From an uncultured Veillonella sp. (lineage in GTDB: Bacteria; Bacillota; Negativicutes; Veillonellales; Veillonellaceae), in NCBI GenBank assembly GCA_902477915.1, contig CABSJA010000030.1, forward strand, positions 1 through 22,406: a stretch of 22,406 bases of DNA. The letters run 5' to 3'. Of this stretch, positions 15,882-21,523 are shown piece by piece (positions within the stretch are counted from its first letter, which is position 1; each line of letters starts with the position of its first letter). The translations under genes were made by a program, and so were the position numbers. A model generated the notes under the pieces. The model had not been told where the DNA came from. It did no database searches and was given only the letters and a program-made list of their open reading frames with translations.

Positions 15882-15911
15882 AAAAGACGCTTAGCATACT
15901 AAGCGTCTTTT
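15882..15911. terminator. Bidirectional terminator after the DUF4241 gene
   Basis: AAAAGACGCTTAG (15882-15894) / CTAAGCGTCTTTT (15899-15911), 13 perfect pairs, CATA loop. It serves the plus-strand operon and the minus-strand small gene ending at 15936. Confidence 0.92.
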
Positions 15912-15935
15912 ATATATTATATTTAATTGTAAGGT

Positions 15936-16085
15936 CTAAACTCCGAAAATCCAGTTAACGAATACACGAAGGATACTTAGACCTACAATAATTTCAGCTA
16001 AGAATCTTAAGGAACCTTCCATACCATTACCTAAATGTTTTAAACTGCCAATTTTGGCTTTACTTACGATGTCACACCAGCACAT
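15936..16085 (-). CDS. Small membrane protein, 49 residues
   Basis: The reading frame begins MCWCDIVSKAKIGSL and ends VNWIFGV before a TAG at 15936-15938. I consider it real because it has a strong GGAGG site six bases from the ATG, a good promoter (16137-16165) and a shared terminator downstream. Residues about 26-48 are hydrophobic with one Glu and one Arg, consistent with one membrane or amphipathic helix. The N-terminus has a CxC pair (Cys2 and Cys4) followed by a basic stretch. I do not recognise a family. It could be a membrane-associated regulator or a toxin-like peptide, but no antitoxin RNA or partner gene is evident. Confidence 0.65.
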   Translation of the reverse strand: MCWCDIVSKAKIGSLKHLGNGMEGSLRFLAEIIVGLSILRVFVNWIFGV

Positions 16086-16136
16086 ATAATACCTCCGTGA
16101 GAGTTAATATGAGTAAATTACATAACTTATATGCTT

Positions 16137-16165
16137 ATTTTACAACCTTATATCAAAAATTTCAA
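16137..16165 (-). promoter_or_regulatory. Promoter of the small membrane protein gene
   Basis: Read on the minus strand: TTGAAA (16160-16165), a 17-base spacer and TAAAAT (16137-16142), with a predicted start near 16130 and a leader of about 45 bases before the ATG. Confidence 0.65.
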
Positions 16166-16610
16166 TATGTATTTAAAATTAAATAATAATAATTCTACAC
16201 ATACATCTATAATAATAAAATTATAGTTACCATAAACCTACATAAAATAAGGAATCATAAGCATCTAGTTAGTTTGGTATATATTAAGGTTATGTAAGAC
16301 TTATATAAATATATATAGCTAAATGATGTTATATAAAAAGATAGTTGTATTAGATACTAAACATTATTTAAGAGTTTATTTGTATATACACCTAAGGTTA
16401 ATGATTAATAAGCTTAAAAAACATAGTTTAAACATTTACATATATTAAGTTTTATATAGTGAGATTAACTAGGTTACATAAATTAAATTAGAATTATAAG
16501 GTTAGATAAATTGAGTTAAATATTGTGTAATTGAATAGATTACATAATATGAAACGATAGGATCTGTTGATTGAGTAATTTAAAGGCTTATTTGGGTTGA
16601 AATGTAAATA

Positions 16611-16642
16611 AACTAGCTTATAGATATATAGGCTAGTTTTTT
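16611..16642 (+). terminator. Orphan plus-strand terminator
   Basis: AACTAGCTTATA (16611-16622) / TATAGGCTAGTT (16627-16638), one G-U pair, GATA loop, then a T-run to 16642. No plus-strand gene lies upstream within about 800 bases, and the DUF4241 operon already ends at 15911. Confidence 0.7.
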
Positions 16643-16653
16643 ATTTGTTTTTG

Positions 16654-16690
16654 AATTACTTCCGATAACGATATATTATCGGAAGTAATT
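16654..16690. repeat. Perfect 15-base inverted repeat
   Basis: AATTACTTCCGATAA (16654-16668) / TTATCGGAAGTAATT (16676-16690), 7-base loop. No T-run follows on either strand, so it is not a normal terminator. It may be a protein-binding palindrome or a strong RNA stem. Confidence 0.85.
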
Positions 16691-16701
16691 ATATAAAGAA
16701 A

Positions 16702-16722
16702 ATTGGGCCTATATGGCCCAAT
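16702..16722 (-). terminator. Terminator of the PAP2 gene
   Basis: On the minus strand ATTGGGCC / GGCCCAAT (16715-16722 with 16702-16709) is followed by TTTCTTT. It lies about 35 bases beyond the PAP2 stop. Confidence 0.8.
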
Positions 16723-16756
16723 CCCTTATGTTATGTAGTTTTTTAGCTTATTAAGC

Positions 16757-17374
16757 TTATTTGCGTTTAAATGTGTATGGTTCGTATTCTACATCATTAT
16801 GACGGTTAGTCCACCAGTTCCAACCGATTCTTGCAAGCTTCCATGCAATGAAACCTACGATGATTCCCAATACTAAGCCTGTTAATACATCTGTTGGATA
16901 ATGTACAAATAGATATACTCTAGAAAATGCTACTACTAATGACCCAAGTATTGCTATAATTCCTAAATATCGCTTCTGAGGCGCTATTTGACTCAAGCCT
17001 AGGTAAATGGTCATGGCAGATGCAAATGAACCAAAACTATGGCCTGACGGGAATGAATAACTATTTGCTTTTGGTAATGCAGACTCTAATGGTACTGTTA
17101 CATTAGGAAAATCTACAAATGGTCTTAATCGAGCTACATGTGGTTTTAAACCTTGGTCACCGATGATAAATACAAATCCTAATGCAATTATTATCGCAAT
17201 GCCTAATACACGATATTTTTTCTGTAACATCAATAATAAGGCAATGACAATCCATAAGGCACCGCTGCCAGTAATTTTTGAAATAAATGCCATAATTGGT
17301 GTTAAAAAACTATATACAAGATGGTCATGTACATAGAAGATCAAGGAGTGATCAAATTGTAAGATTGTGTCCAT
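16757..17374 (-). CDS. PAP2-family membrane phosphatase
   Basis: A 205-residue integral membrane protein with the complete acid-phosphatase signature: KX6RP at Lys77-Pro85 (KPHVARLRP), PSGH at 109-112, and SRX5HX3D at Ser151, Arg152, His158 and Asp162. Five or six hydrophobic segments are visible (about 22-32, 40-50, 56-72, 115-130, 136-150 and 163-180). Members hydrolyse lipid phosphates or pyrophosphates outside the membrane, including undecaprenyl pyrophosphate (BcrC/PgpB-like) and phosphatidylglycerol phosphate; the motif set does not decide which. The tail is basic and cytoplasmic. GAGGAA precedes the ATG. The gene stands alone, and a repeated operator-like element sits at its predicted start of transcription. 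Confidence 0.9.
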   Translation of the reverse strand: MDTILQFDHSLIFYVHDHLVYSFLTPIMAFISKITGSGALWIVIALLLMLQKKYRVLGIAIIIALGFVFIIGDQGLKPHVARLRPFVDFPNVTVPLESALPKANSYSFPSGHSFGSFASAMTIYLGLSQIAPQKRYLGIIAILGSLVVAFSRVYLFVHYPTDVLTGLVLGIIVGFIAWKLARIGWNWWTNRHNDVEYEPYTFKRK

Positions 17375-17395
17375 AGTTTCCTCTTCTATTTAACT

Positions 17396-17433
17396 AAATG
17401 ATAATTATTGAGAATGATTGAGAATAGATTATA
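17396..17433 (-). promoter_or_regulatory. PAP2 promoter -10 with overlapping direct-repeat / Fur-like element
   Basis: On the minus strand a perfect TATAAT lies at 17428-17433. Immediately downstream, over the predicted start point, ATTGAGAAT occurs twice (17407-17415 and 17417-17425), preceded by TGATAAT (17399-17405). TGATAAT-T-ATTGAGA resembles a degenerate 7-1-7 Fur box. The placement suits a repressor site. The -35 is poor. Confidence 0.4.
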
Positions 17434-17506
17434 TCCTCAATATTCTGTATTGGATTTCCATATACATTGTAATATGTATATATTGGTTTCTCAATTACGT
17501 TCAAAT

Positions 17507-17552
17507 AATAGCCTAAACTATTTATACCTCATGGTCAATAGTTTAGGCTATA
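17507..17552 (-). terminator. Putative terminator of the VanW-family gene
   Basis: ATAGCCTAAACTAT (17508-17521) / ATAGTTTAGGCTAT (17538-17551), 14 pairs, starts about 18 bases beyond the stop. The T-run after it on the minus strand is short (TATTTG), so strength is uncertain. Confidence 0.6.
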
Positions 17553-17569
17553 TTTAATAAAATCTTTAA

Positions 17570-18913
17570 TTATGGTTTCTTTTTATCTGATTTTTTAGTT
17601 GAATCTTCAGGTGGCATTGTTATGATCGTATCTACTGGGTCATATACAGATTCAAAGGAATCAGTTTGGGTTACCCAGTTACCATATGTTATGGTTCTAT
17701 ACGTATTCATTGTTAGCCCTACATGCCCTTCTTGTACTTCTTTTTCTTTTAAAGACGGATCTACGCGTGTAATTGTCTTATTTGGTATTTCACTACGATC
17801 ACCAACTGAAATAGATACATTTTTAGGCTTGTCTTGAGCAGTACCTATAATATAGATGGTTAGTGTACCATGATTCATCACACTGAGAATATAAATGGAT
17901 TGCTGGTATGGATTTCTAAACTTAAAGTCCAAATAGCCCCATGCTACTGTAGCATCACGACCAGCTTGAATATATCCAACAGGTTCAAAGTGAGGTGTAC
18001 GTTCTACAATATTCATGCCAGATAATAAGGCTGTATTAAAGATGGTAGAACTAACTTGGCAAATGCCACCACCAATACCTGGAACTAATTTGCCATCAAT
18101 CATTACCGGTGCATCATCATAGCCAGCCTCAGCAGTACGCTCGCCTACAACATCGTTAAAGGAGAATACTGCACCAGGTTTAATCAATGTACCATTGATT
18201 TTATCAGATGCGAGTTGAATATTATGTGTTCTGCTTTCATTATTTGGATCAAAATCTGTACTAAAGGATGCTAGAACGGTATTTAATGGTTTTAAATCAG
18301 AATCAGTAACCTTAATAGTATTTTTGGTGGTAAATACCATAGATAAAGATGTGATGCTTTCTCCAGATTGTAATTGATCCTTAAGGTTTTGTAAGGTTGC
18401 ATCAATATCAATGCGTTTACCTTCTTTAGCAGGATGGAATACAACTTGACCATTCTCAATAGTTAGATATGCATCATGACCTGGCGTATCAATTGATTTG
18501 GCAAGTTCTGTAAGGTAGGTTTTACTTTTTACCTCGTCTAGCTTATATTGTGGTTTAAAATGTTGGCCATAATATAAGGCATTAAATCTATGTGAAAGTA
18601 ATGTCCACCAATCATCTTCATACCCATATGTAGAAATAGCTTTTACTACAGCCTCTGTATCTACTTGAATACCTAAATCATGATACGTAGCCTGTTGTTT
18701 TTTATTATTCCCCATATCAATGGATATAGTCTGTTGTGGTATTTTACTATTTAGCTCTTGTATTCGAGCTTGTAATTCACCCTTTGGTGTATTAGATAAA
18801 TCTGTATCATTGTAAAATACGCCATACGATGTATTTTCTGTTGGGATGTATGAGCAGCCGCTCGTACTCAGCAGGACTAGCATAGTCCCTAATATTATAT
18901 ATTTTTTACTCAT
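17570..18913 (-). CDS. VanW-family lipoprotein with PG-binding_4-like region
   Basis: The N-terminus (MSKKYIILGTMLVLLSTSGC) is a lipoprotein signal peptide with Cys20 as the likely lipidation site; the lipobox has Thr rather than Leu at -3. Residues about 40-225 resemble the peptidoglycan-binding type-4 region often paired with VanW. The VanW domain (about 230-370) is clear: FNDVVGERTAEAGY, then GGGICQVSSTIFNTAL, then AGRDATVAWGYLDFKFRN. The C-terminus is Lys-rich. The family is named for the accessory gene vanW of some vancomycin-resistance clusters, but most members, including this solitary one, are envelope proteins of unknown function. Nothing here indicates antibiotic resistance. It is divergent from the recombinase gene. 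Confidence 0.9.
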   Translation of the reverse strand: MSKKYIILGTMLVLLSTSGCSYIPTENTSYGVFYNDTDLSNTPKGELQARIQELNSKIPQQTISIDMGNNKKQQATYHDLGIQVDTEAVVKAISTYGYEDDWWTLLSHRFNALYYGQHFKPQYKLDEVKSKTYLTELAKSIDTPGHDAYLTIENGQVVFHPAKEGKRIDIDATLQNLKDQLQSGESITSLSMVFTTKNTIKVTDSDLKPLNTVLASFSTDFDPNNESRTHNIQLASDKINGTLIKPGAVFSFNDVVGERTAEAGYDDAPVMIDGKLVPGIGGGICQVSSTIFNTALLSGMNIVERTPHFEPVGYIQAGRDATVAWGYLDFKFRNPYQQSIYILSVMNHGTLTIYIIGTAQDKPKNVSISVGDRSEIPNKTITRVDPSLKEKEVQEGHVGLTMNTYRTITYGNWVTQTDSFESVYDPVDTIITMPPEDSTKKSDKKKP

Positions 18914-18953
18914 TGTATTATAAACTCTCCCAAATTAGTCATTATATTCTCTA

Positions 18954-18962
18954 ATTATAGCA
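18954..18962 (-). promoter_or_regulatory. Extended -10 promoter of the VanW-family gene
   Basis: On the minus strand TGCTATAAT matches TGnTATAAT exactly, about 40 bases before the ATG at 18913. The opposing recombinase promoter is not clear; TACAAT near 18983 is a candidate -10. Confidence 0.5.
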
Positions 18963-19020
18963 TATAAGTACCTATTCTATGGTACAATTATATTGATATT
19001 TTTAGGGGTAAGGGTGAATT

Positions 19021-20031
19021 ATGTCAGAGTCTAAGGAACAACAAAAACATTTCTATTTGCGTAATAACGATGCGCTTATGAATAGTACAAAGTTGTCTAT
19101 GAAAGCCAAACAAAGTATATTGCTATCTAAGGCTGAAAATACTGTAGATGCTTATGAATCGGATTGGGACGATTTCGTAGATTGGTGTACCTATCAAAAG
19201 GTATCTTATTTTCCGGCTACACCAGAAACCATAGTAAACTATATTAATGATCTTGCTGATTATGCTAAGGCAAACACGATTTCTCGTCGTATTAGCGCTA
19301 TATCAGAGAATTATAATGCGTCTGGCCATCGGGATAATCCATGTATGGCTCCCATCGTAAAACAAGCGTTACGGGGCATTAGACGTTTAAAAGGTACATT
19401 CCAACAAGGTAAGACACCAGTCCTATTAGAGGATATTGAAGATATTTTAGATTGTATGACCAAGCTAGATGTACCGGAATTACAACTATTACGTGATAAA
19501 GCTATTCTTTTAATCGGATTTATGGGTGCTTTTCGTCGTAGCGAAATTGCGGCTATTACAGTAGAACATCTTCAATTCTCTCCACAAGGTGTTGAAATCT
19601 TTGTACCATCATCTAAAGCCGACCAAGAAGGTCAAGGTGCTGTAGTGGCGATTCCGCATCTATCTGGTTCTCCGTTAGACGCAGTTCGTGCCTTACAGCA
19701 ATGGTTACGTGTCTCTGGTATAACAGAAGGACCTGTATTTAGAGGCTTTACTAAAAATATGTCGTTACGTAAAACAGCTATATCCGATAAGATGATTGCC
19801 GAAATCGTAAAGAAATATATTTCTCTTATCGGTCTTGATCCTGCCATGTATGGAGCCCATAGCTTGCGTCATGGCTTTGCAACGACTGCTGCAGCCTATG
19901 GTGTGGAAGAACGTAATATTATGAGACAAACACGCCACCATAGCGTTAATATGGTTCGTCGTTATATTAATGAAGCGAACAAGTTTGTAGACAATCCTAT
20001 TTCAACAATCTTTGAAAAACGATTTAGATAA
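19021..20031 (+). CDS. Stand-alone tyrosine recombinase / integrase
   Basis: A 336-residue recombinase with a SAM-like core-binding domain (about 30-125: SKAENTVDAYESDWDDFVDW, then PATPETIVNYINDLA) and a catalytic domain with all expected residues: Arg172 in GAFRRSE, Lys199, His280 and Arg283 in HSLRHG, His306 in TRHHS and the nucleophile Tyr315 in RRYINEAN. It is longer than XerC/XerD (about 300) by an N-terminal extension, and the DNA-binding part reads more like plasmid or stand-alone chromosomal integrases than Xer. No phage, conjugation or integron genes lie beside it. It may act on a distant or invertible site. The start is supported by AGGGTGA. A 27-base tandem duplication covers its stop codon. 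Confidence 0.9.
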   Translation: MSESKEQQKHFYLRNNDALMNSTKLSMKAKQSILLSKAENTVDAYESDWDDFVDWCTYQKVSYFPATPETIVNYINDLADYAKANTISRRISAISENYNASGHRDNPCMAPIVKQALRGIRRLKGTFQQGKTPVLLEDIEDILDCMTKLDVPELQLLRDKAILLIGFMGAFRRSEIAAITVEHLQFSPQGVEIFVPSSKADQEGQGAVVAIPHLSGSPLDAVRALQQWLRVSGITEGPVFRGFTKNMSLRKTAISDKMIAEIVKKYISLIGLDPAMYGAHSLRHGFATTAAAYGVEERNIMRQTRHHSVNMVRRYINEANKFVDNPISTIFEKRFR

Positions 20032-20074
20032 AAACTATAAATCAGTTGATTCAGATAATAACTATAAATCGGTT
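20021..20074. repeat. 27-base tandem duplication across the recombinase stop codon
   Basis: Unit 1 (20021-20047) and unit 2 (20048-20074) are head-to-tail and match at 24 of 27 positions; the shared core is AACTATAAATC(A/G)GTT. Unit 1 contains the last codons and TAA of the recombinase. It could be simple slippage duplication or paired recombinase-binding sites. Confidence 0.85.
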
Positions 20075-20094
20075 AATAACATACATGAAACAAC

Positions 20095-20130
20095 AAAAAG
20101 CAGCTATCTCTATTGAGTAGCTGCTTTTTT
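20095..20130. terminator. Bidirectional terminator between recombinase and LysM genes
   Basis: AAAAAGCAGCTA (20095-20106) / TAGCTGCTTTTT (20118-20129), with an inner CTC/GAG extension and one bulged T. Both convergent genes end near it. Confidence 0.9.
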
Positions 20131-20153
20131 GTGTGGGTTACACCCATATATAT

Positions 20154-20462
20154 TTAGTTTTGAGCCACATAGTCCAAAGCTCTAACTGGACTATCAGTTT
20201 TATGTGCTGGTACCTTTAAAACTGTACCAGGTACCAGTGTACCAGAATCACTGATATTGTTAAGTTCTTTCATGGCATATACCATTTCACGAACATCCAT
20301 ATCTTTATGAGCTGTGCGAGCTGCAATATCCCACATTGTATCGCCTGCTTGTACTTTTACTTCGCGTACTGCATGTGTATTTGCATCTGTTACAGGGTTT
20401 GTCATATTATAACCAAATAATACTGTTAAGCACATTCCTAGCATCATTAATATATTTTTCAT
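20154..20462 (-). CDS. LysM-domain protein, likely YneA-like SOS division inhibitor
   Basis: I take the ATG at 20462 (MKNILMMLGMCL), which has GAGG six bases upstream; an upstream in-frame ATG at 20576 would put the SOS boxes inside the gene. The 102 residues comprise an N-terminal hydrophobic signal/anchor (about 3-18) and a LysM domain (about 36-88: VKVQAGDTMWDIAARTA, then MKELNNISDSGTLVPGTVLKVP), so the protein is exported and peptidoglycan-binding. Size, topology and divergent position next to lexA match Bacillus YneA, which blocks division during the SOS response. Sequence similarity outside LysM is not obvious, so this is an inference from context plus the two SOS boxes at its promoter. 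Confidence 0.8.
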   Translation of the reverse strand: MKNILMMLGMCLTVLFGYNMTNPVTDANTHAVREVKVQAGDTMWDIAARTAHKDMDVREMVYAMKELNNISDSGTLVPGTVLKVPAHKTDSPVRALDYVAQN

Positions 20463-20497
20463 CTCATACCTCACATTTATATCGAACATAATATCTG

Positions 20498-20511
20498 AGA
20501 ACATTTGTTTG
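20498..20511. promoter_or_regulatory. LexA (SOS) box 1, downstream of the LysM gene start of transcription
   Basis: AGAACATTTGTTTG fits the GAACNNNNGTTY core of Gram-positive-type LexA sites, with one weak half. It lies about 5-18 bases downstream of the predicted LysM-gene transcription start. Confidence 0.65.
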
Positions 20512-20522
20512 TTTACATGCAT

Positions 20523-20552
20523 ATGATAGCACACGAACGAATGTTCGGTCAA
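20523..20552 (-). promoter_or_regulatory. Promoter of the LysM gene
   Basis: On the minus strand TTGACC (20547-20552), an 18-base spacer and TATCAT (20523-20528). SOS box 2 fills the spacer. Confidence 0.65.
20534..20547. promoter_or_regulatory. LexA (SOS) box 2, near-perfect
   Basis: CGAACGAATGTTCG is a 14-base palindrome with two mispaired central bases and agrees with the Bacillus-type LexA consensus CGAACRNRYGTTYC at all but the last position. It sits between the -35 and -10 of the LysM gene. Confidence 0.92.
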
Positions 20553-20559
20553 GAGTTTT

Positions 20560-20573
20560 AGAACAAATGTTTG
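20560..20573. promoter_or_regulatory. LexA (SOS) box 3, overlapping the lexA -35
   Basis: AGAACAAATGTTTG keeps the GAACNNNNGTTY core and overlaps the lexA -35 at 20571, as expected for LexA autorepression. Confidence 0.8.
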
Positions 20574-20599
20574 CAAAAACTTTTAAAATTGCCTATAAT
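20571..20599 (+). promoter_or_regulatory. lexA promoter
   Basis: TTGCAA (20571-20576), a 17-base spacer and a perfect TATAAT (20594-20599). The leader to the GTG at 20716 is about 110 bases and holds no obvious structure. Confidence 0.75.
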
Positions 20600-20715
20600 A
20601 AGTATGTAAGTTAGTAATTACCTTACTTTTTTATTATAGAGTATGACATGTGTTATTTTTTACGCATATAAATATTGACATTAGATTGAGATTATATTGA
20701 CTTTGGAGGTTTATC

Positions 20716-21387
20716 GTGAGACGCCCTGCTACAGATATTAATACTAAACAGCGCCGTATATTAGATTTTATTAAAGACTCATTACATAATGAATATCGTT
20801 GTCCTACAGTTCGTGAAATCTGTACACATGTAGGGCTTAGTTCTACATCTACTGTACAATCTCATTTGAATGCTCTAGAAAAGTTTGGTTATATTAAACG
20901 AGATCCTAATAAAAACCGTGCTATTACTGTATTAGAGGATACAAAACCTTCTATTTCTGTAGATGGTAATGAAACTTCCAGTTCTGATAACTTTGAATTT
21001 TTAGGTGCCGGCCTTAAACAAGTTCCTCTCATTGGTACTGTTCAAGCTGGTATGCCTATTACCGCTGTAGAAAACTTAGAGTCTACCCTTACATTGCCTG
21101 TTCAATTGACTGGAGATTCTGATTGTTTCTTACTTCGTGTTCAAGGCGAATCTATGATGAATATCGGTATGTATGAAGGCGATATGCTTATTGTACGTCA
21201 TCAAAATACCGCTAATAATGGTGATGTCGTAGTGGCTCGTATTGATGATGAAGCTACTGTAAAACGTTTTTATAAAGAAAATGGACATATTCGTTTACAA
21301 CCTGAAAATGATGATTTTGATCCTATTATTGTGGATGATTGTCATATTGAAGGCCTTGTAATCGGTCTTGTACGCGATAGAATTTAA
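20716..21387 (+). CDS. lexA: SOS repressor LexA
   Basis: LexA represses DNA-damage genes and cleaves itself when stimulated by RecA filaments. The N-terminal winged helix-turn-helix (about 10-70) includes CPTVREICTHVGLSSTSTVQ. The cleavage bond is Ala111-Gly112 in GTVQAGMP. The catalytic pair is Ser146 (QGESM) and Lys183 (ATVKRF), 37 residues apart as in E. coli LexA. The length, 223 residues, is slightly above the usual 200-210 because of a longer linker (about 75-100, rich in Ser, Thr and Asp). The start is a GTG, chosen because TTGGAGGT lies five bases upstream and MRRPATDINTKQRRIL aligns with the family start. The upstream SOS boxes indicate autoregulation. Confidence 0.96.
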   Translation: MRRPATDINTKQRRILDFIKDSLHNEYRCPTVREICTHVGLSSTSTVQSHLNALEKFGYIKRDPNKNRAITVLEDTKPSISVDGNETSSSDNFEFLGAGLKQVPLIGTVQAGMPITAVENLESTLTLPVQLTGDSDCFLLRVQGESMMNIGMYEGDMLIVRHQNTANNGDVVVARIDDEATVKRFYKENGHIRLQPENDDFDPIIVDDCHIEGLVIGLVRDRI

Positions 21388-21390
21388 TAT

Positions 21391-21427
21391 AAAACGGCTA
21401 CATATCATATTGTAGCCGTTTTATTTT
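21391..21427 (+). terminator. lexA terminator
   Basis: AAAACGGCTACA (21391-21402) / TGTAGCCGTTTT (21411-21422) followed by ATTTTT. Confidence 0.9.
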
Positions 21428-21470
21428 TATATTAGTTCGCTATTAAGTTTTAACAATCTATATACAGATA

Positions 21471-21509
21471 CAAAAAAAACAGTAGCTACATATGATAGCT
21501 ACTGTTTTT
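21471..21509. terminator. dapA terminator
   Basis: AAAAACAGTAGCTA (21475-21488) / TAGCTACTGTTTTT (21496-21509), 14 pairs. On the minus strand it ends in a run of eight T, 15 bases beyond the dapA stop. Confidence 0.92.
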
Positions 21510-21523
21510 AGTATCTCTATATT

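Larger units (their letters stand above)
16166..16756. other. Long AT-rich gap with short repeats and hairpins
   Basis: No convincing gene is seen on either strand. TTACATAA, in either orientation, occurs at 16290, 16474 and 16540 (a further copy at 16118 lies just outside). AGGTTA occurs at 16287, 16395, 16471 and 16499, the last two in a roughly 21-base imperfect direct repeat with a 28-base period (17 of 21 identical). The right end holds three consecutive hairpins, listed separately. A plus-strand terminator without an upstream gene hints at a small RNA. Confidence 0.5.

Noticed and set aside
16166..16650. Replication origin or CRISPR array in the AT-rich repeat region
   Set aside because: No DnaA-box cluster (TTATNCACA) was found, and the repeats are short, imperfect and irregularly spaced.
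17570..18913. Vancomycin-resistance determinant
   Set aside because: Only the VanW domain is present; the ligase and dehydrogenase genes that confer resistance are absent, and VanW proteins are common in susceptible Firmicutes.
20463..20576. Longer LysM protein starting at 20576
   Set aside because: It would put the promoter and three SOS boxes inside the coding region; the ATG at 20462 has a good ribosome site and starts a signal/anchor.
19021..20576. Prophage or integrative-element end
   Set aside because: Apart from the recombinase there are no phage, conjugation or tRNA-target features, and base use is like the surroundings.
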